From assembly GCF_000178855.1 (NCBI RefSeq), contig NZ_ADVG01000003.1:1984001-2048000 (forward strand): DNA of 64,000 bases, given 5' to 3'. Made by a program: the position numbers and the translations under genes. Shown here in pieces: positions 26,493 to 35,172 of the stretch (its first letter is position 1; the number at the start of each line of letters is the position of its first letter). Below the pieces are notes generated by a model, which saw only the letters and a list, made by a program, of their open reading frames with translations, ran no database searches and was not told where the DNA came from. Source of the stretch: Ktedonobacter racemifer DSM 44963. GTDB taxonomy: Bacteria; Chloroflexota; Ktedonobacteria; Ktedonobacterales; Ktedonobacteraceae.

Positions 26493-27373
26493 ATGAAATT
26501 TCTTACATCTAACTGGTGCGGTTTATCATGGTCCTCCTGGCAGCCATTCTCTGACCCTCTAACATTTAGACAACTTCCAGCAATGCCAGGACTCTATCGC
26601 ATTCGCGCAGTTGGAATTGAGGAACTTTTCTACATTGGCGAAACAGGTCGCAACCTGCGAGAACGTCTCGGTGATTTACGTCGCAATACTATGCGAGCTG
26701 AAATGCCATTCAACGATCCTCACACCGCTGCCCCTTCGCTCTGGGCATGGCGACATGCGGAAAACCTTCATTTTGAGTGTTCAGCCGCTCCTATCACATT
26801 GGCAGATGATACCGAAGAAGCAAGGAAACGTCGTGAAGGGTTAGAGTTTTGTCTCCTCTGGCAATATCGCCTAGAGTATGGCTCTTCGACGAGATGTAAT
26901 CATGGTCGTTTCCATCCACGCTATACCAAATCGACTGAGAGCAAAAAAAACACTCGAGGGAGCCGCCTACCTGACGACGATTCAGATAATCCAGCAGGAG
27001 GAAAATGCTTTCCGCCCCTTTCGCTTGTAGCAACACCTAGCGAGGCAAATTGGATGGGTTTACAGTGGAGTGTACCCTCTCATTTCACCCAAACTGCATT
27101 GCGAGAAGCCCCTACATTGCAAGGTGTCTACAAAATTTTTGATTCTGATACATCTAGTCTCTCCTCTATGTAGGAGAAACAACAAATTTGAGGAACCGCT
27201 TGACTACTCACTCGAAAAAGAATTGGCAATGTCAGCATCCCCTCTTTGCATTTGTAGAATTACCCAAGGACACGCCTTTCTACCAACGGCATGAGGTTGA
27301 AAACGATCTTCTAGGAGGATACTATGCTCAATTACAAACCATGCCAAAATTTCAGTTGATGAATCATCAATAG
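26493..27373 (+). pseudogene. Third GIY-YIG paralogue, frameshifted
   Basis: From the ATG at 26493 (AGGAG 4 nt upstream) the frame encodes GLYRIRAVGIEELFYIGETG and PFNDPHTAAPSLWAWRHAEN, closely matching the C-terminal half of the protein at 1311-2996. It stops at 27173 inside the second GIY-YIG core (GVYKIFDSDTSSL). The match resumes immediately in another frame: LLYVGETTNLRNRL, then KKNWQCQHPLFAF, to LLGGYYAQLQTMPKFQ and the stop at 27373. The break lies in the repeat AGTCTCTCCTCTATG near 27160-27170, where one extra CT would explain it. The N-terminal helical half of the larger paralogues is absent. Confidence 0.75.
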
Positions 27374-27412
27374 TGCTAATTTGAATGTAGAGCTAGCCTA
27401 AGCACAGCACTC

Positions 27413-28702
27413 TCATAAATTCCTTCTTTTTGCCCTTAAATTATATGTCTTTATCATCTGTTGACCACCATCTGTTGGGCCCGTTGTATTTCTGTCTTTA
27501 GCTGAGGCAATTGTTTGAATGATTTCCTCGCTATGCTGCTGATGATTTTGCAAATACTTCGCGTAACTGTGTTTGAGCAAAAAGAATGGTTCAGTGCCAG
27601 CTTTTTCATCGTATTTGCCGATAATCTCAGAAATGTGCTCATAAAAAGCCTTTTCAACGACTTCTTGTGGATATGTTCTGTCTTTGCTAAATTGCTTATA
27701 ATCTCGCACTTGGTCCACCATATGCTCAACTATATAATCCATATAGTTGCCTCCCCACATTCTTGTCAGACGAAAGACGCGGTCCAGATTTTTGATGCGC
27801 TTGGTGGATATCTGTCTGCGTTGGGAGCTAGGGATGATCCGCACTTCGTTCGCCCCTCTGTTGATCCTGACTACTTCGATCTCAATGTATTCGCGAGCGG
27901 GCCGTCCATAGGGGTGAAAAGTATCAAGCAGGCTCTCACTGCTCTCATCCTCAATGGGATCGACGTATTCTTCTTCTTTTCCAGCGGAGACTGACACTTG
28001 GCGTATTGTGATGAGCGGATTGGTTGTCCCTTTGCGAAAGGTATTGCAGTCGGTACAGATGGGGACAAGATTGTACGGGTGAATAGATAAAAACGGGTAG
28101 CGCGCCTTGGGAAAGAAGTGATCCGCATGCGCATCGGCCTTCGCTCTATCATAAAAAGGCGATTGTCCATCGCAAGCAGGACATACTCGAAGTATTCTGT
28201 GATTTCTCTCCCAAAAGTGATCAACAAGTTGCTGGCGGGTGAATTTCTCATTAGGACCAGCCTTTTTCCTTGATGAGCTTTGTAGGGGAATACCGATGCA
28301 TAATAGTTGGTAGCAATATTCCATCAATGGCTTGATTACATCTCTGGCCTCTTTATCCAGACTGAGATAAGCGAAATGAAAAACTTGATCGTTGATAATC
28401 TGCTTAAGAAACTCTACATCGGTTTCAAAAGCAGCCAGGATTTTCTCCGCTTCTTCAGGATGATTGTTGACATAACATGCCAATCCTTCGATGCTTCGGG
28501 CTAAAGAGCCCTTGTCCTGATAGAGTTTTTCCCTGAGCCAATCGGCTTGATAATCTGGGAAAAATTTACTTATATTTGCCTGCTTTTCTTTCAACGGATA
28601 GGACTGAGCGGGACAACAGGCAAATTCGAGCAGATGTTGCTGAAATTCCAGGCACTCATGGAGCGCATAATCCTCAGGCGGCGGCTTAATTTTGTGCAGC
28701 AT
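27413..28702 (-). CDS. HNH endonuclease (PtuB-like, restriction-associated)
   Basis: A 429-residue protein. The ATG at 28702 is preferred (GGGAAGAGA upstream, start overlapping the ATPase gene by 17 nt); the frame is open to 28744. Residues about 185-250 carry a zinc-type HNH module: VCPACDGQSPFYDRAKADAH, then DHFFPKARYPFLSIHPYNLV and PICTDCNTFRKGT. The flanking regions are helical. With the upstream AAA ATPase it recalls Septu (PtuA ATPase plus PtuB HNH). Here the pair is appended to a type I restriction operon. Confidence 0.8.
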   Translation of the reverse strand: MLHKIKPPPEDYALHECLEFQQHLLEFACCPAQSYPLKEKQANISKFFPDYQADWLREKLYQDKGSLARSIEGLACYVNNHPEEAEKILAAFETDVEFLKQIINDQVFHFAYLSLDKEARDVIKPLMEYCYQLLCIGIPLQSSSRKKAGPNEKFTRQQLVDHFWERNHRILRVCPACDGQSPFYDRAKADAHADHFFPKARYPFLSIHPYNLVPICTDCNTFRKGTTNPLITIRQVSVSAGKEEEYVDPIEDESSESLLDTFHPYGRPAREYIEIEVVRINRGANEVRIIPSSQRRQISTKRIKNLDRVFRLTRMWGGNYMDYIVEHMVDQVRDYKQFSKDRTYPQEVVEKAFYEHISEIIGKYDEKAGTEPFFLLKHSYAKYLQNHQQHSEEIIQTIASAKDRNTTGPTDGGQQMIKTYNLRAKRRNL

Positions 28703-30890
28703 TTGAGTCTCTTCCCAAATCACGCAAGCGACGACGAAATTCAAATTGATAATAGCCTGGCCCTAACCTGCTCTCAAGAATAGCGAGCGCGTCATTGATA
28801 GTAACCGAGCGCTTTCTCCTGATTTTCTGAGTGTAGCGATGCACAGCCCGTATGGCTCGCAGAAACATCAGATCAAAGGTTTCAGCGATATTGGCATCTT
28901 TCCTGAAGGCATAGGCGTATGTAATGCGATCCTTTAACTGCCCACTCAATTCCTGAAAGGTTGGTAGAGTACGCAATTCTTCTGCGGTTGTTCCGTCCCT
29001 ATCAGCTGCCCAGATCGCTTCGATGGTAGCGGGATAGAGCGCCATCATAAGCACGAGGTCAAGAAATTCGGCGGCGCGCTGGCCAATCCCCTCTGGCGCT
29101 TGAAAGACATCGCGCATGATATCTACAGGTGAGGCGCCAAAGCTTTTGATAGGAAGCTGATAGGTGCTGATTTGCCCCTTCAGGGGATCTTTATAAAGGA
29201 AAACGATTTCAGTCTCAAAGGCATCGCTCAAGGCTATACTGGAATGGGTAGAGAGCAGAACCTCGACGCTGTCATTTTGCAGACTATTATCGATAATGTC
29301 TACCATCTCGCGCTTCCAATAGTCATTGAAGTGCGTTTCGGGTTCGTCCAACAGAATAATAGCATCCTGCGCGCCCTGGAGTAAATAGAAGAGGGCCATT
29401 CGTCCCAAGTAGGCCTGTTCGCCGTCGCTGAGACTATCGTAGAGAATGAGATCTTTGACTGTGCGTTTCCTTAAGGCAATAGTCACATTTTCCAGAATAT
29501 GCGCCTGCTGTAAGTTCCAGAGTGGGCGGAAGATATCGAGCGGCGTCGCGTGGCTATCAAACGGGGCAGTCTGCTGCTGATCGTCCCCATTTGCCTGTTC
29601 TCCCTGGGAATTGAGGACCGTGAGGGCATTGATCAAAGCCTGAGCGGTGCTGACGTCCCGGCCATCGGCGGCCTTCTGCGTAGTCGCCAAGTCAAAATAC
29701 AGGTGGCGTATTCTACTGGGATCCGGCTCCTTTAATACAGTTGTAGCAGCATTGTATAAACGCAAAAGCTGGTAACTCTGCATTTTCTTGTAGTGTTCCG
29801 GATAGAAGGCAATTTTGAAGCCCAGGGTGACGGGCCAGAGCCAGTCTATTTCGTTGAGCAGCCCGCGAAGGCCATCCATGCGCTTGCCTTCTTGCTTCAA
29901 AAGCTCAATGCGCCTAAGCAACCTTTCTCGCTCAAACTCATTCTGGAATGCGGGCAGATCTTCGATGCTTTGCTGAAGCGTCACTGCGCACACGGCCAGC
30001 TTAAGGGCCTGAGATGTGATAAAAATGCCCATGGTGCTCTGTGTAGGTTCTATTACCTCAAATGCTTCTCTCTCAAATGCACCGGGCGAGCTTTCTCCTG
30101 GCTCCTGCCCCAGGCGCTTCCCTAGTTCAACATCTTGAAAGGCATTCCAGTGACGGGGGCGCTCGTATTTTTCTGGCTTCCCGTCTTCGCTAAAGAGAGC
30201 GGTGAGTAGCTCCTGCGTCTCGTTGAGAGATGCTGGCGCGAACAGTTCCGCCCACTCTTCGGTTGCGCCGGAGCTGTAAGCGATCAGCACATCTGGCAAA
30301 AAGCTAATGCCCGAGAGTATTTCTCCGGGAAAGGGAGAATGCTCGATATAATATCTCTTGAGAAAAACGGCCAGTTCCTCCGGAATCACCTCCGCCAGTT
30401 GATTCCCGCCCTGCTTGAGCAGCGTTTGCACACGCCCCCAATCCTCCAGACTTACCTCCTCTAAAAGCTCCCAAGGATGCCTGGCCTCGGGCAAATCTGG
30501 CGGGACATAGGAAAAGTTGGCCAGGATGGTTGGGCCTTCCCGCGGCTTATGCAGAAAGAGTGTGTGCTTAGGCAGGTGGGCGCGCTCCTCGTCATACGCT
30601 GGAAACGTTCCATCCTCGTTCGCGACATCATCAAGCCAGATATCCAGCTCGGCCTCGCTATCCGCGCCCAGGTCATAGACCAGCGTGACAGGAAAGGGCA
30701 GAGGCTTGCTGCTGGCCAGGCGTAAGAAGATTTCCGTCAGCGCGCGCATCAGGCGGCTCTTGCCACTGCCGTTTACACCCACTATAAAATGGACCGCGGA
30801 CGCCCGGCCCATGATCGGCTCGTGGCCAAAATCAATGGAAATATCTTCCAGCGGCTTATACATCGGCAGGTGCATATAACGCAGTCTCAC
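28686..30890 (-). CDS. Restriction-associated AAA ATPase (PtuA-like, OLD/ABC type)
   Basis: A 734-residue ABC/SMC-like ATPase. Walker A is GVNGSGKS at 38-45. The signature is SLSDGEQAYLGRMALFYLL, and Walker B is AIILLDEPETHFNDYWKREM. The centre is a long insertion. The ATG overlaps the end of hsdS by 4 nt (ATGA), and its own end overlaps the HNH gene, so hsdS, ATPase and nuclease are translationally coupled. It likely gates the HNH nuclease upon sensing phage or nucleotide changes, as proposed for PtuA. Proteins of this kind are known as restriction-system-associated AAA ATPases. Confidence 0.8.
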   Translation of the reverse strand: MRLRYMHLPMYKPLEDISIDFGHEPIMGRASAVHFIVGVNGSGKSRLMRALTEIFLRLASSKPLPFPVTLVYDLGADSEAELDIWLDDVANEDGTFPAYDEERAHLPKHTLFLHKPREGPTILANFSYVPPDLPEARHPWELLEEVSLEDWGRVQTLLKQGGNQLAEVIPEELAVFLKRYYIEHSPFPGEILSGISFLPDVLIAYSSGATEEWAELFAPASLNETQELLTALFSEDGKPEKYERPRHWNAFQDVELGKRLGQEPGESSPGAFEREAFEVIEPTQSTMGIFITSQALKLAVCAVTLQQSIEDLPAFQNEFERERLLRRIELLKQEGKRMDGLRGLLNEIDWLWPVTLGFKIAFYPEHYKKMQSYQLLRLYNAATTVLKEPDPSRIRHLYFDLATTQKAADGRDVSTAQALINALTVLNSQGEQANGDDQQQTAPFDSHATPLDIFRPLWNLQQAHILENVTIALRKRTVKDLILYDSLSDGEQAYLGRMALFYLLQGAQDAIILLDEPETHFNDYWKREMVDIIDNSLQNDSVEVLLSTHSSIALSDAFETEIVFLYKDPLKGQISTYQLPIKSFGASPVDIMRDVFQAPEGIGQRAAEFLDLVLMMALYPATIEAIWAADRDGTTAEELRTLPTFQELSGQLKDRITYAYAFRKDANIAETFDLMFLRAIRAVHRYTQKIRRKRSVTINDALAILESRLGPGYYQFEFRRRLRDLGRDSNAAQN

Positions 30891-32539
30891 AGCAATGTCT
30901 CCCTTTCTAACCGCGCTATATCGGCCTCTTTAACGAGATCAGAGGCGAGCAGGCGACGATAGAGCGATACGTAAACCAGCTCGCGCCCACCCGAACGGCT
31001 GGTTCGCACCACCTCCTGGGCTAGCCCGGTATCGCGCAGCACCCTGAGGTTTTCGCGCATGCTATGAGACTCCTGCTTCACGCTTTCTCTCAGCATGGCC
31101 ACGGTTGCGTACATTTGCTCATTTGAGAGCAGCACCTGCAAAAGTTCCCGTTGATCATCGCTTAATTGCGCCAGCAGCTCCACTCGCGGCTCTCCCGCTT
31201 CTCTCCATTGAAGCTGCTGTTCCTGTCGCCTCTTCTTGCGCTCGCGTTCCAGATCAATGTGCGACCGCACTGCCCTCTCTTCTAACCCCTGCATCTCTCC
31301 CGCGTGCTTTTCGCGCCATTGCTCGGTAAGCTGGCCGGTAAAGGCACATGTGAGCAGAGATTGAAAAAGGGTCTCAAGTTGTTTCAAAGATATCGATAAA
31401 GTTTCTAATTGTTGATCTATGAGTTCGACTTCCCTGGAAAACGCCTGTCGGGCTGCCTCAGGTGGCCATAAAATAGCAAATTCTTTGATATCCCCTTGGG
31501 ATATCTTTTTCATACTTCCGCTAGTTCCCCGCGCTTTGCGCTGTATTAAGGCGGTCATAGCATCACTGCGCAGATAATTCTCCACATAAGGGCTATCCTG
31601 TGGATTCTTGAGATTTATACGAATCATCAAATCTGGATAAATAACGGGAGAAGGTTTTCCTCGATATCTGGCTACTTTCCCTACTAGCTCGCTTGTATTG
31701 CTACGGGTTATAAGAATATCATCCTTTTTTAAATCGTCCCCTTTCCCTACATAGTCACTCTCCGGAGTATATTTTATCTGTGTTTCATTTAAACCTTGAT
31801 CAGTTATGGCACTCAAGGTAAAAACGGGTGTACCTGAAGGGATATCATGAATTTCTGAAGGCGAATAGCCATATACAAGAGGTTCATCAAGTAGATCCTT
31901 TAGCTTTATGGTTATTGGATATTGTTTCGTAGGCATGCCACTGCCAAAGTGATAATAAAATAGCGATCGATAAACCGTTTTGAGTTTTTCCTTCGCCACC
32001 ACTCTCAATTCTCTTAGTATCTCCGCCTGCTGTAAAAACTCTACAATCCTCTGCTGCTCTCCAAGGGGAGGAAGGGGTATTTTAAAGAGAGCCAGTATGG
32101 ATTGATCAATAGCTGCCTGATTCACCCACTGCTTAGATCGACTGCGTGAGAACCCTTTCTTCCAAAGATAATGTAAATAGCGAGCTAAGAATCGTGCATT
32201 TACGATCGATTCATCGACGCGAATACGAGTCATATGGTTGGAAAAGACAAACTCTTCTTCGAGATCGAAATAAGCTGTTTTACCCACCCATTCTACGCTA
32301 TTGGTATTATTAAAAATAATATCGCCTTTCTGCAATAGATACTTGTCTTGTTCACTAGCAGGTAAGGCGACCCTAATTAGATCCGATAAGTCAAGGTTGC
32401 CCTCCGCAGAAACATTATTTGTCCGCAATTGGGGAATTCCCTGATTAGTTTCATTCGGACTCTGGGCAAAGCCCGATTGCAGATCAGTCGTAATCTCTTC
32501 AAGGCGCACCTGGGGCCACACGTTGTTATATATACTCAT
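30887..32539 (-). CDS. hsdS: Type I restriction specificity subunit HsdS with C-terminal extension
   Basis: A 550-residue protein with two target-recognition domains: one from WPQVRLEEITTDLQ to IPLPPLGEQQRIVEFLQQAE, the second from ITIKLKDLLDE to FAILWPPEAARQAFSREVEL. A coiled-coil spacer follows each, as in the HsdS family (usually 400-450 residues). The extra last 120 residues (from about RKKRRQEQQLQ) contain LLQVLLSNEQMYATVAMLRE and RVLRDTGLAQEV, which look like a winged helix. The ATG overlaps hsdM by 4 nt. It sets the DNA sequence recognised by the methylase and nuclease. Confidence 0.9.
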   Translation of the reverse strand: MSIYNNVWPQVRLEEITTDLQSGFAQSPNETNQGIPQLRTNNVSAEGNLDLSDLIRVALPASEQDKYLLQKGDIIFNNTNSVEWVGKTAYFDLEEEFVFSNHMTRIRVDESIVNARFLARYLHYLWKKGFSRSRSKQWVNQAAIDQSILALFKIPLPPLGEQQRIVEFLQQAEILRELRVVAKEKLKTVYRSLFYYHFGSGMPTKQYPITIKLKDLLDEPLVYGYSPSEIHDIPSGTPVFTLSAITDQGLNETQIKYTPESDYVGKGDDLKKDDILITRSNTSELVGKVARYRGKPSPVIYPDLMIRINLKNPQDSPYVENYLRSDAMTALIQRKARGTSGSMKKISQGDIKEFAILWPPEAARQAFSREVELIDQQLETLSISLKQLETLFQSLLTCAFTGQLTEQWREKHAGEMQGLEERAVRSHIDLERERKKRRQEQQLQWREAGEPRVELLAQLSDDQRELLQVLLSNEQMYATVAMLRESVKQESHSMRENLRVLRDTGLAQEVVRTSRSGGRELVYVSLYRRLLASDLVKEADIARLERETLL

Positions 32540-35094
32540 TCCCTTTCCTCCACCATGGCCAACAAGGTTGACAACCCCTCTTGAATTTTTGTCTCTAAAT
32601 CCTGTAATTCGCGGATAATGCGCTCAGGTGGATCGTAATTGCCTGGGACCAACTCAAAGGGTTTGTAGCGACCCGCCGATAAATAAAAGTCGTTGTATTC
32701 GAGGCAATCGGGGTCTAAGAGCTCTTTGCGCACGGTGCCGTCATTGTTGTAGAGGCTGGGATCCTGGACATATTCGGGGCGCAGCTCGCCTTTTTCGTCG
32801 TGACTCCCCTGAAGCAGGCTATCCGGGCTGGTCCAATCCAGGTTGGGCAGAAAGACGCGCACGGGGACGCGCCAGCTCTTAAATTCTTGTATCTTTTTTG
32901 TTACCATCTTACGCTTGCGTGTTAGGGAATCAATCTCTTCATCCATTTTCAGCAGGCGAACATCGTAGCCATCCAATTTCGCGAACTCTTTGACGATAGC
33001 CTCCGCCTCGCGCACCCAATTCGGTGTTTCAGCAGGAAGCACCGACGGCTCTTCCTGCTTCTGCTCACTGTCGGATGCGAAAAGCGGACCAAAGTCATCG
33101 CGGTTGGCCTTGACCAGGCGCACGACGCGTTCCTTCACCTCCTCCTCGACCCGCTGGCGTACCAGATTGAGCGTCTCTTCCAGCGCTTTGCGCCCAAATT
33201 CCGGCAGGCCCTGGCCGCGCTCCAGTATGCTCACACCCGTCTCGGTATCTCTTCTCTTTGCCGCATCAAAGACGCGATTGAGATCGCGCACAGCCCGAGT
33301 AATGTTCTCAGTAATCACTTTCTCGCTCGAAGAGCGCTCCTGGACGCGAAGCGATGCCTCGCAAATAGCCAGCGCTTGCGTATAAAGCTGCTCAATGCGT
33401 GGGCGCGTTCGCTCCTGCACATAGGCCTTCAAGGACTCAGGATGGTGAGAGGGTAGATCCGCGAATTCTTTGAAAAGTTCGTGCAGCCCCCAGGACTTAT
33501 CCAATTCTGGTTCCAGGCTCTCGCGATACTCGGGAAAGATCTTCAGCATCTCTTCATCAACCAAGCGCCAGCGCACTGTCTCTATCTCCGGCTTGGAATA
33601 CTTGGTATCCTCGATGATCTGCCTGGACCATTTCTCCATAGCATCCCACAGGTCATTTTCCTCCGGCCTCTCCCTGCGTTTGGCATCCCGGGAATAGCCT
33701 TCAATGCTCACATCATAAAACCAGACGCTTTTGGTCACTGGCTCCTGACCAGCACGATACTCCCCCTTATGTTTGTGAAAGATCAGGATCGACGTTTTGA
33801 CGCCTGTATATGGAGAGAACACACCTGCGGGCAATGAAATGACCCCATCCACAATGTTCTCCAGCAGAAGCTGCCTGCGTAGTTCTTTATGGGCGTTGGT
33901 CGAACCGAAAAGCACACCTTCGGGCAGGATGACCGCCGCCCGCCCGCCATTTTTGAGGATGCGCAGGGTTTGCCAGAGGAAGAGCAGGTCGCTCTTGTCC
34001 GTAATCGGCCTGTGTCGGTTATTGGGGTGGCGAGGCAGATCTGGGTGGACATCCCCTACATCCACTTGGCCAGCAAACGGCGGATTTGCCAGCACGACAT
34101 CATACCTATCCTGATCTTCCATACGCTGGCTCAGCGCATCACGCAGGATCATGCGAGGATTCTCGATGCCATGCAGGATCATATTCATCCAGCCAATACG
34201 CACCATGGTGCGATCATTATCATACCCTGTGCAGCTCTCTGGCGTAGGGTACGGTTTGGGAGGAACGCCATAGATGCGATGAGGCGTGCCATTCCATTCA
34301 TAAATTACTGTATCTTCAGAATACTTCTTGAGCACGTGCTGAATGCTATTGATCAAAAAGCCCCCTGAACCTGCTGCCGGGTCGCAAATAAGCTCATTGA
34401 ATTGAGGATCAAGCAGTTCAATCATAAAACGAATGATATGCCTAGGAGTTCTGAACTGCCCATTTTTGCCAGAAGCCTCGATCTCGCTTAGTAAATACTC
34501 AAAGATATCTCCCATGATATCTTCGTTTGCGCTACCTATATATTTAAAAATATTATCGACCTGGATAAGTGCACGTTCCAGCATACCCCCCTTTTCGCCG
34601 GGAAACTGAAAATACGCATCCTCCATCGGAGTAGAGATCTGAATGCGTTCCCCATTGTTCCCATTGCCACGTACCCTCAAAGTGTCGTCCAACACACGCA
34701 GCCATGGAAAGGCATACTGGCTGATCTGTTTATGAGTGGTAATTTCTTCATCGCTTTCTGGGTCCTTGACTGGTGGCCTGGGTCTGGCAATATACGACCA
34801 GCGGCAGGTTCCGTGTCCACTGCACCGTTGGTAATCTACCGGGTTCGCTCCCTCGGGCAGGCGTTGATCGATATCAATGGAATCGTCTGGATGGTGAGGT
34901 AAACGACAATTGGGGCGACGCCCATAAATAGAAAGTTTGCCTTGCTTCAGACGGTTGCGGTCCAGCGTTTCCAGACGTTTTAGAAATAGTAAATACGTGA
35001 TTTGCTCAATAGCAGTTAAAGGATTATTCATGCCGCTTGACCAGAACATTGTCCAGAGCGCAAATACCTGTTGTCTTAATCGGGGAGAGAGCAT
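32536..35094 (-). CDS. hsdM: Type I restriction-modification adenine methylase HsdM
   Basis: An 852-residue N6-adenine methylase. The SAM motif DPAAGSGGFL is at 238-247 and the catalytic NPPF is at 337-340. The start has AAAGGA 7 nt before the ATG. The N-terminal region carries a Cys-containing insertion (CRLPHHPDD and CSGHGTCRW, Cys at 63, 91 and 97) not usual in the family. The C-terminal 300 residues are a long helical/coiled-coil extension. HsdM is commonly about 500 residues, so this is a large variant. It methylates host DNA with HsdS and forms the restriction complex with HsdR, whose gene ends 78 nt upstream. Confidence 0.92.
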   Translation of the reverse strand: MLSPRLRQQVFALWTMFWSSGMNNPLTAIEQITYLLFLKRLETLDRNRLKQGKLSIYGRRPNCRLPHHPDDSIDIDQRLPEGANPVDYQRCSGHGTCRWSYIARPRPPVKDPESDEEITTHKQISQYAFPWLRVLDDTLRVRGNGNNGERIQISTPMEDAYFQFPGEKGGMLERALIQVDNIFKYIGSANEDIMGDIFEYLLSEIEASGKNGQFRTPRHIIRFMIELLDPQFNELICDPAAGSGGFLINSIQHVLKKYSEDTVIYEWNGTPHRIYGVPPKPYPTPESCTGYDNDRTMVRIGWMNMILHGIENPRMILRDALSQRMEDQDRYDVVLANPPFAGQVDVGDVHPDLPRHPNNRHRPITDKSDLLFLWQTLRILKNGGRAAVILPEGVLFGSTNAHKELRRQLLLENIVDGVISLPAGVFSPYTGVKTSILIFHKHKGEYRAGQEPVTKSVWFYDVSIEGYSRDAKRRERPEENDLWDAMEKWSRQIIEDTKYSKPEIETVRWRLVDEEMLKIFPEYRESLEPELDKSWGLHELFKEFADLPSHHPESLKAYVQERTRPRIEQLYTQALAICEASLRVQERSSSEKVITENITRAVRDLNRVFDAAKRRDTETGVSILERGQGLPEFGRKALEETLNLVRQRVEEEVKERVVRLVKANRDDFGPLFASDSEQKQEEPSVLPAETPNWVREAEAIVKEFAKLDGYDVRLLKMDEEIDSLTRKRKMVTKKIQEFKSWRVPVRVFLPNLDWTSPDSLLQGSHDEKGELRPEYVQDPSLYNNDGTVRKELLDPDCLEYNDFYLSAGRYKPFELVPGNYDPPERIIRELQDLETKIQEGLSTLLAMVEERE

Positions 35095-35172
35095 TACATC
35101 GTCCTTTTCTACATATGTTCCAACTGCTCTATTATAACGTAAATTCCTTACAGCTGACTACAGAGATAGCCA

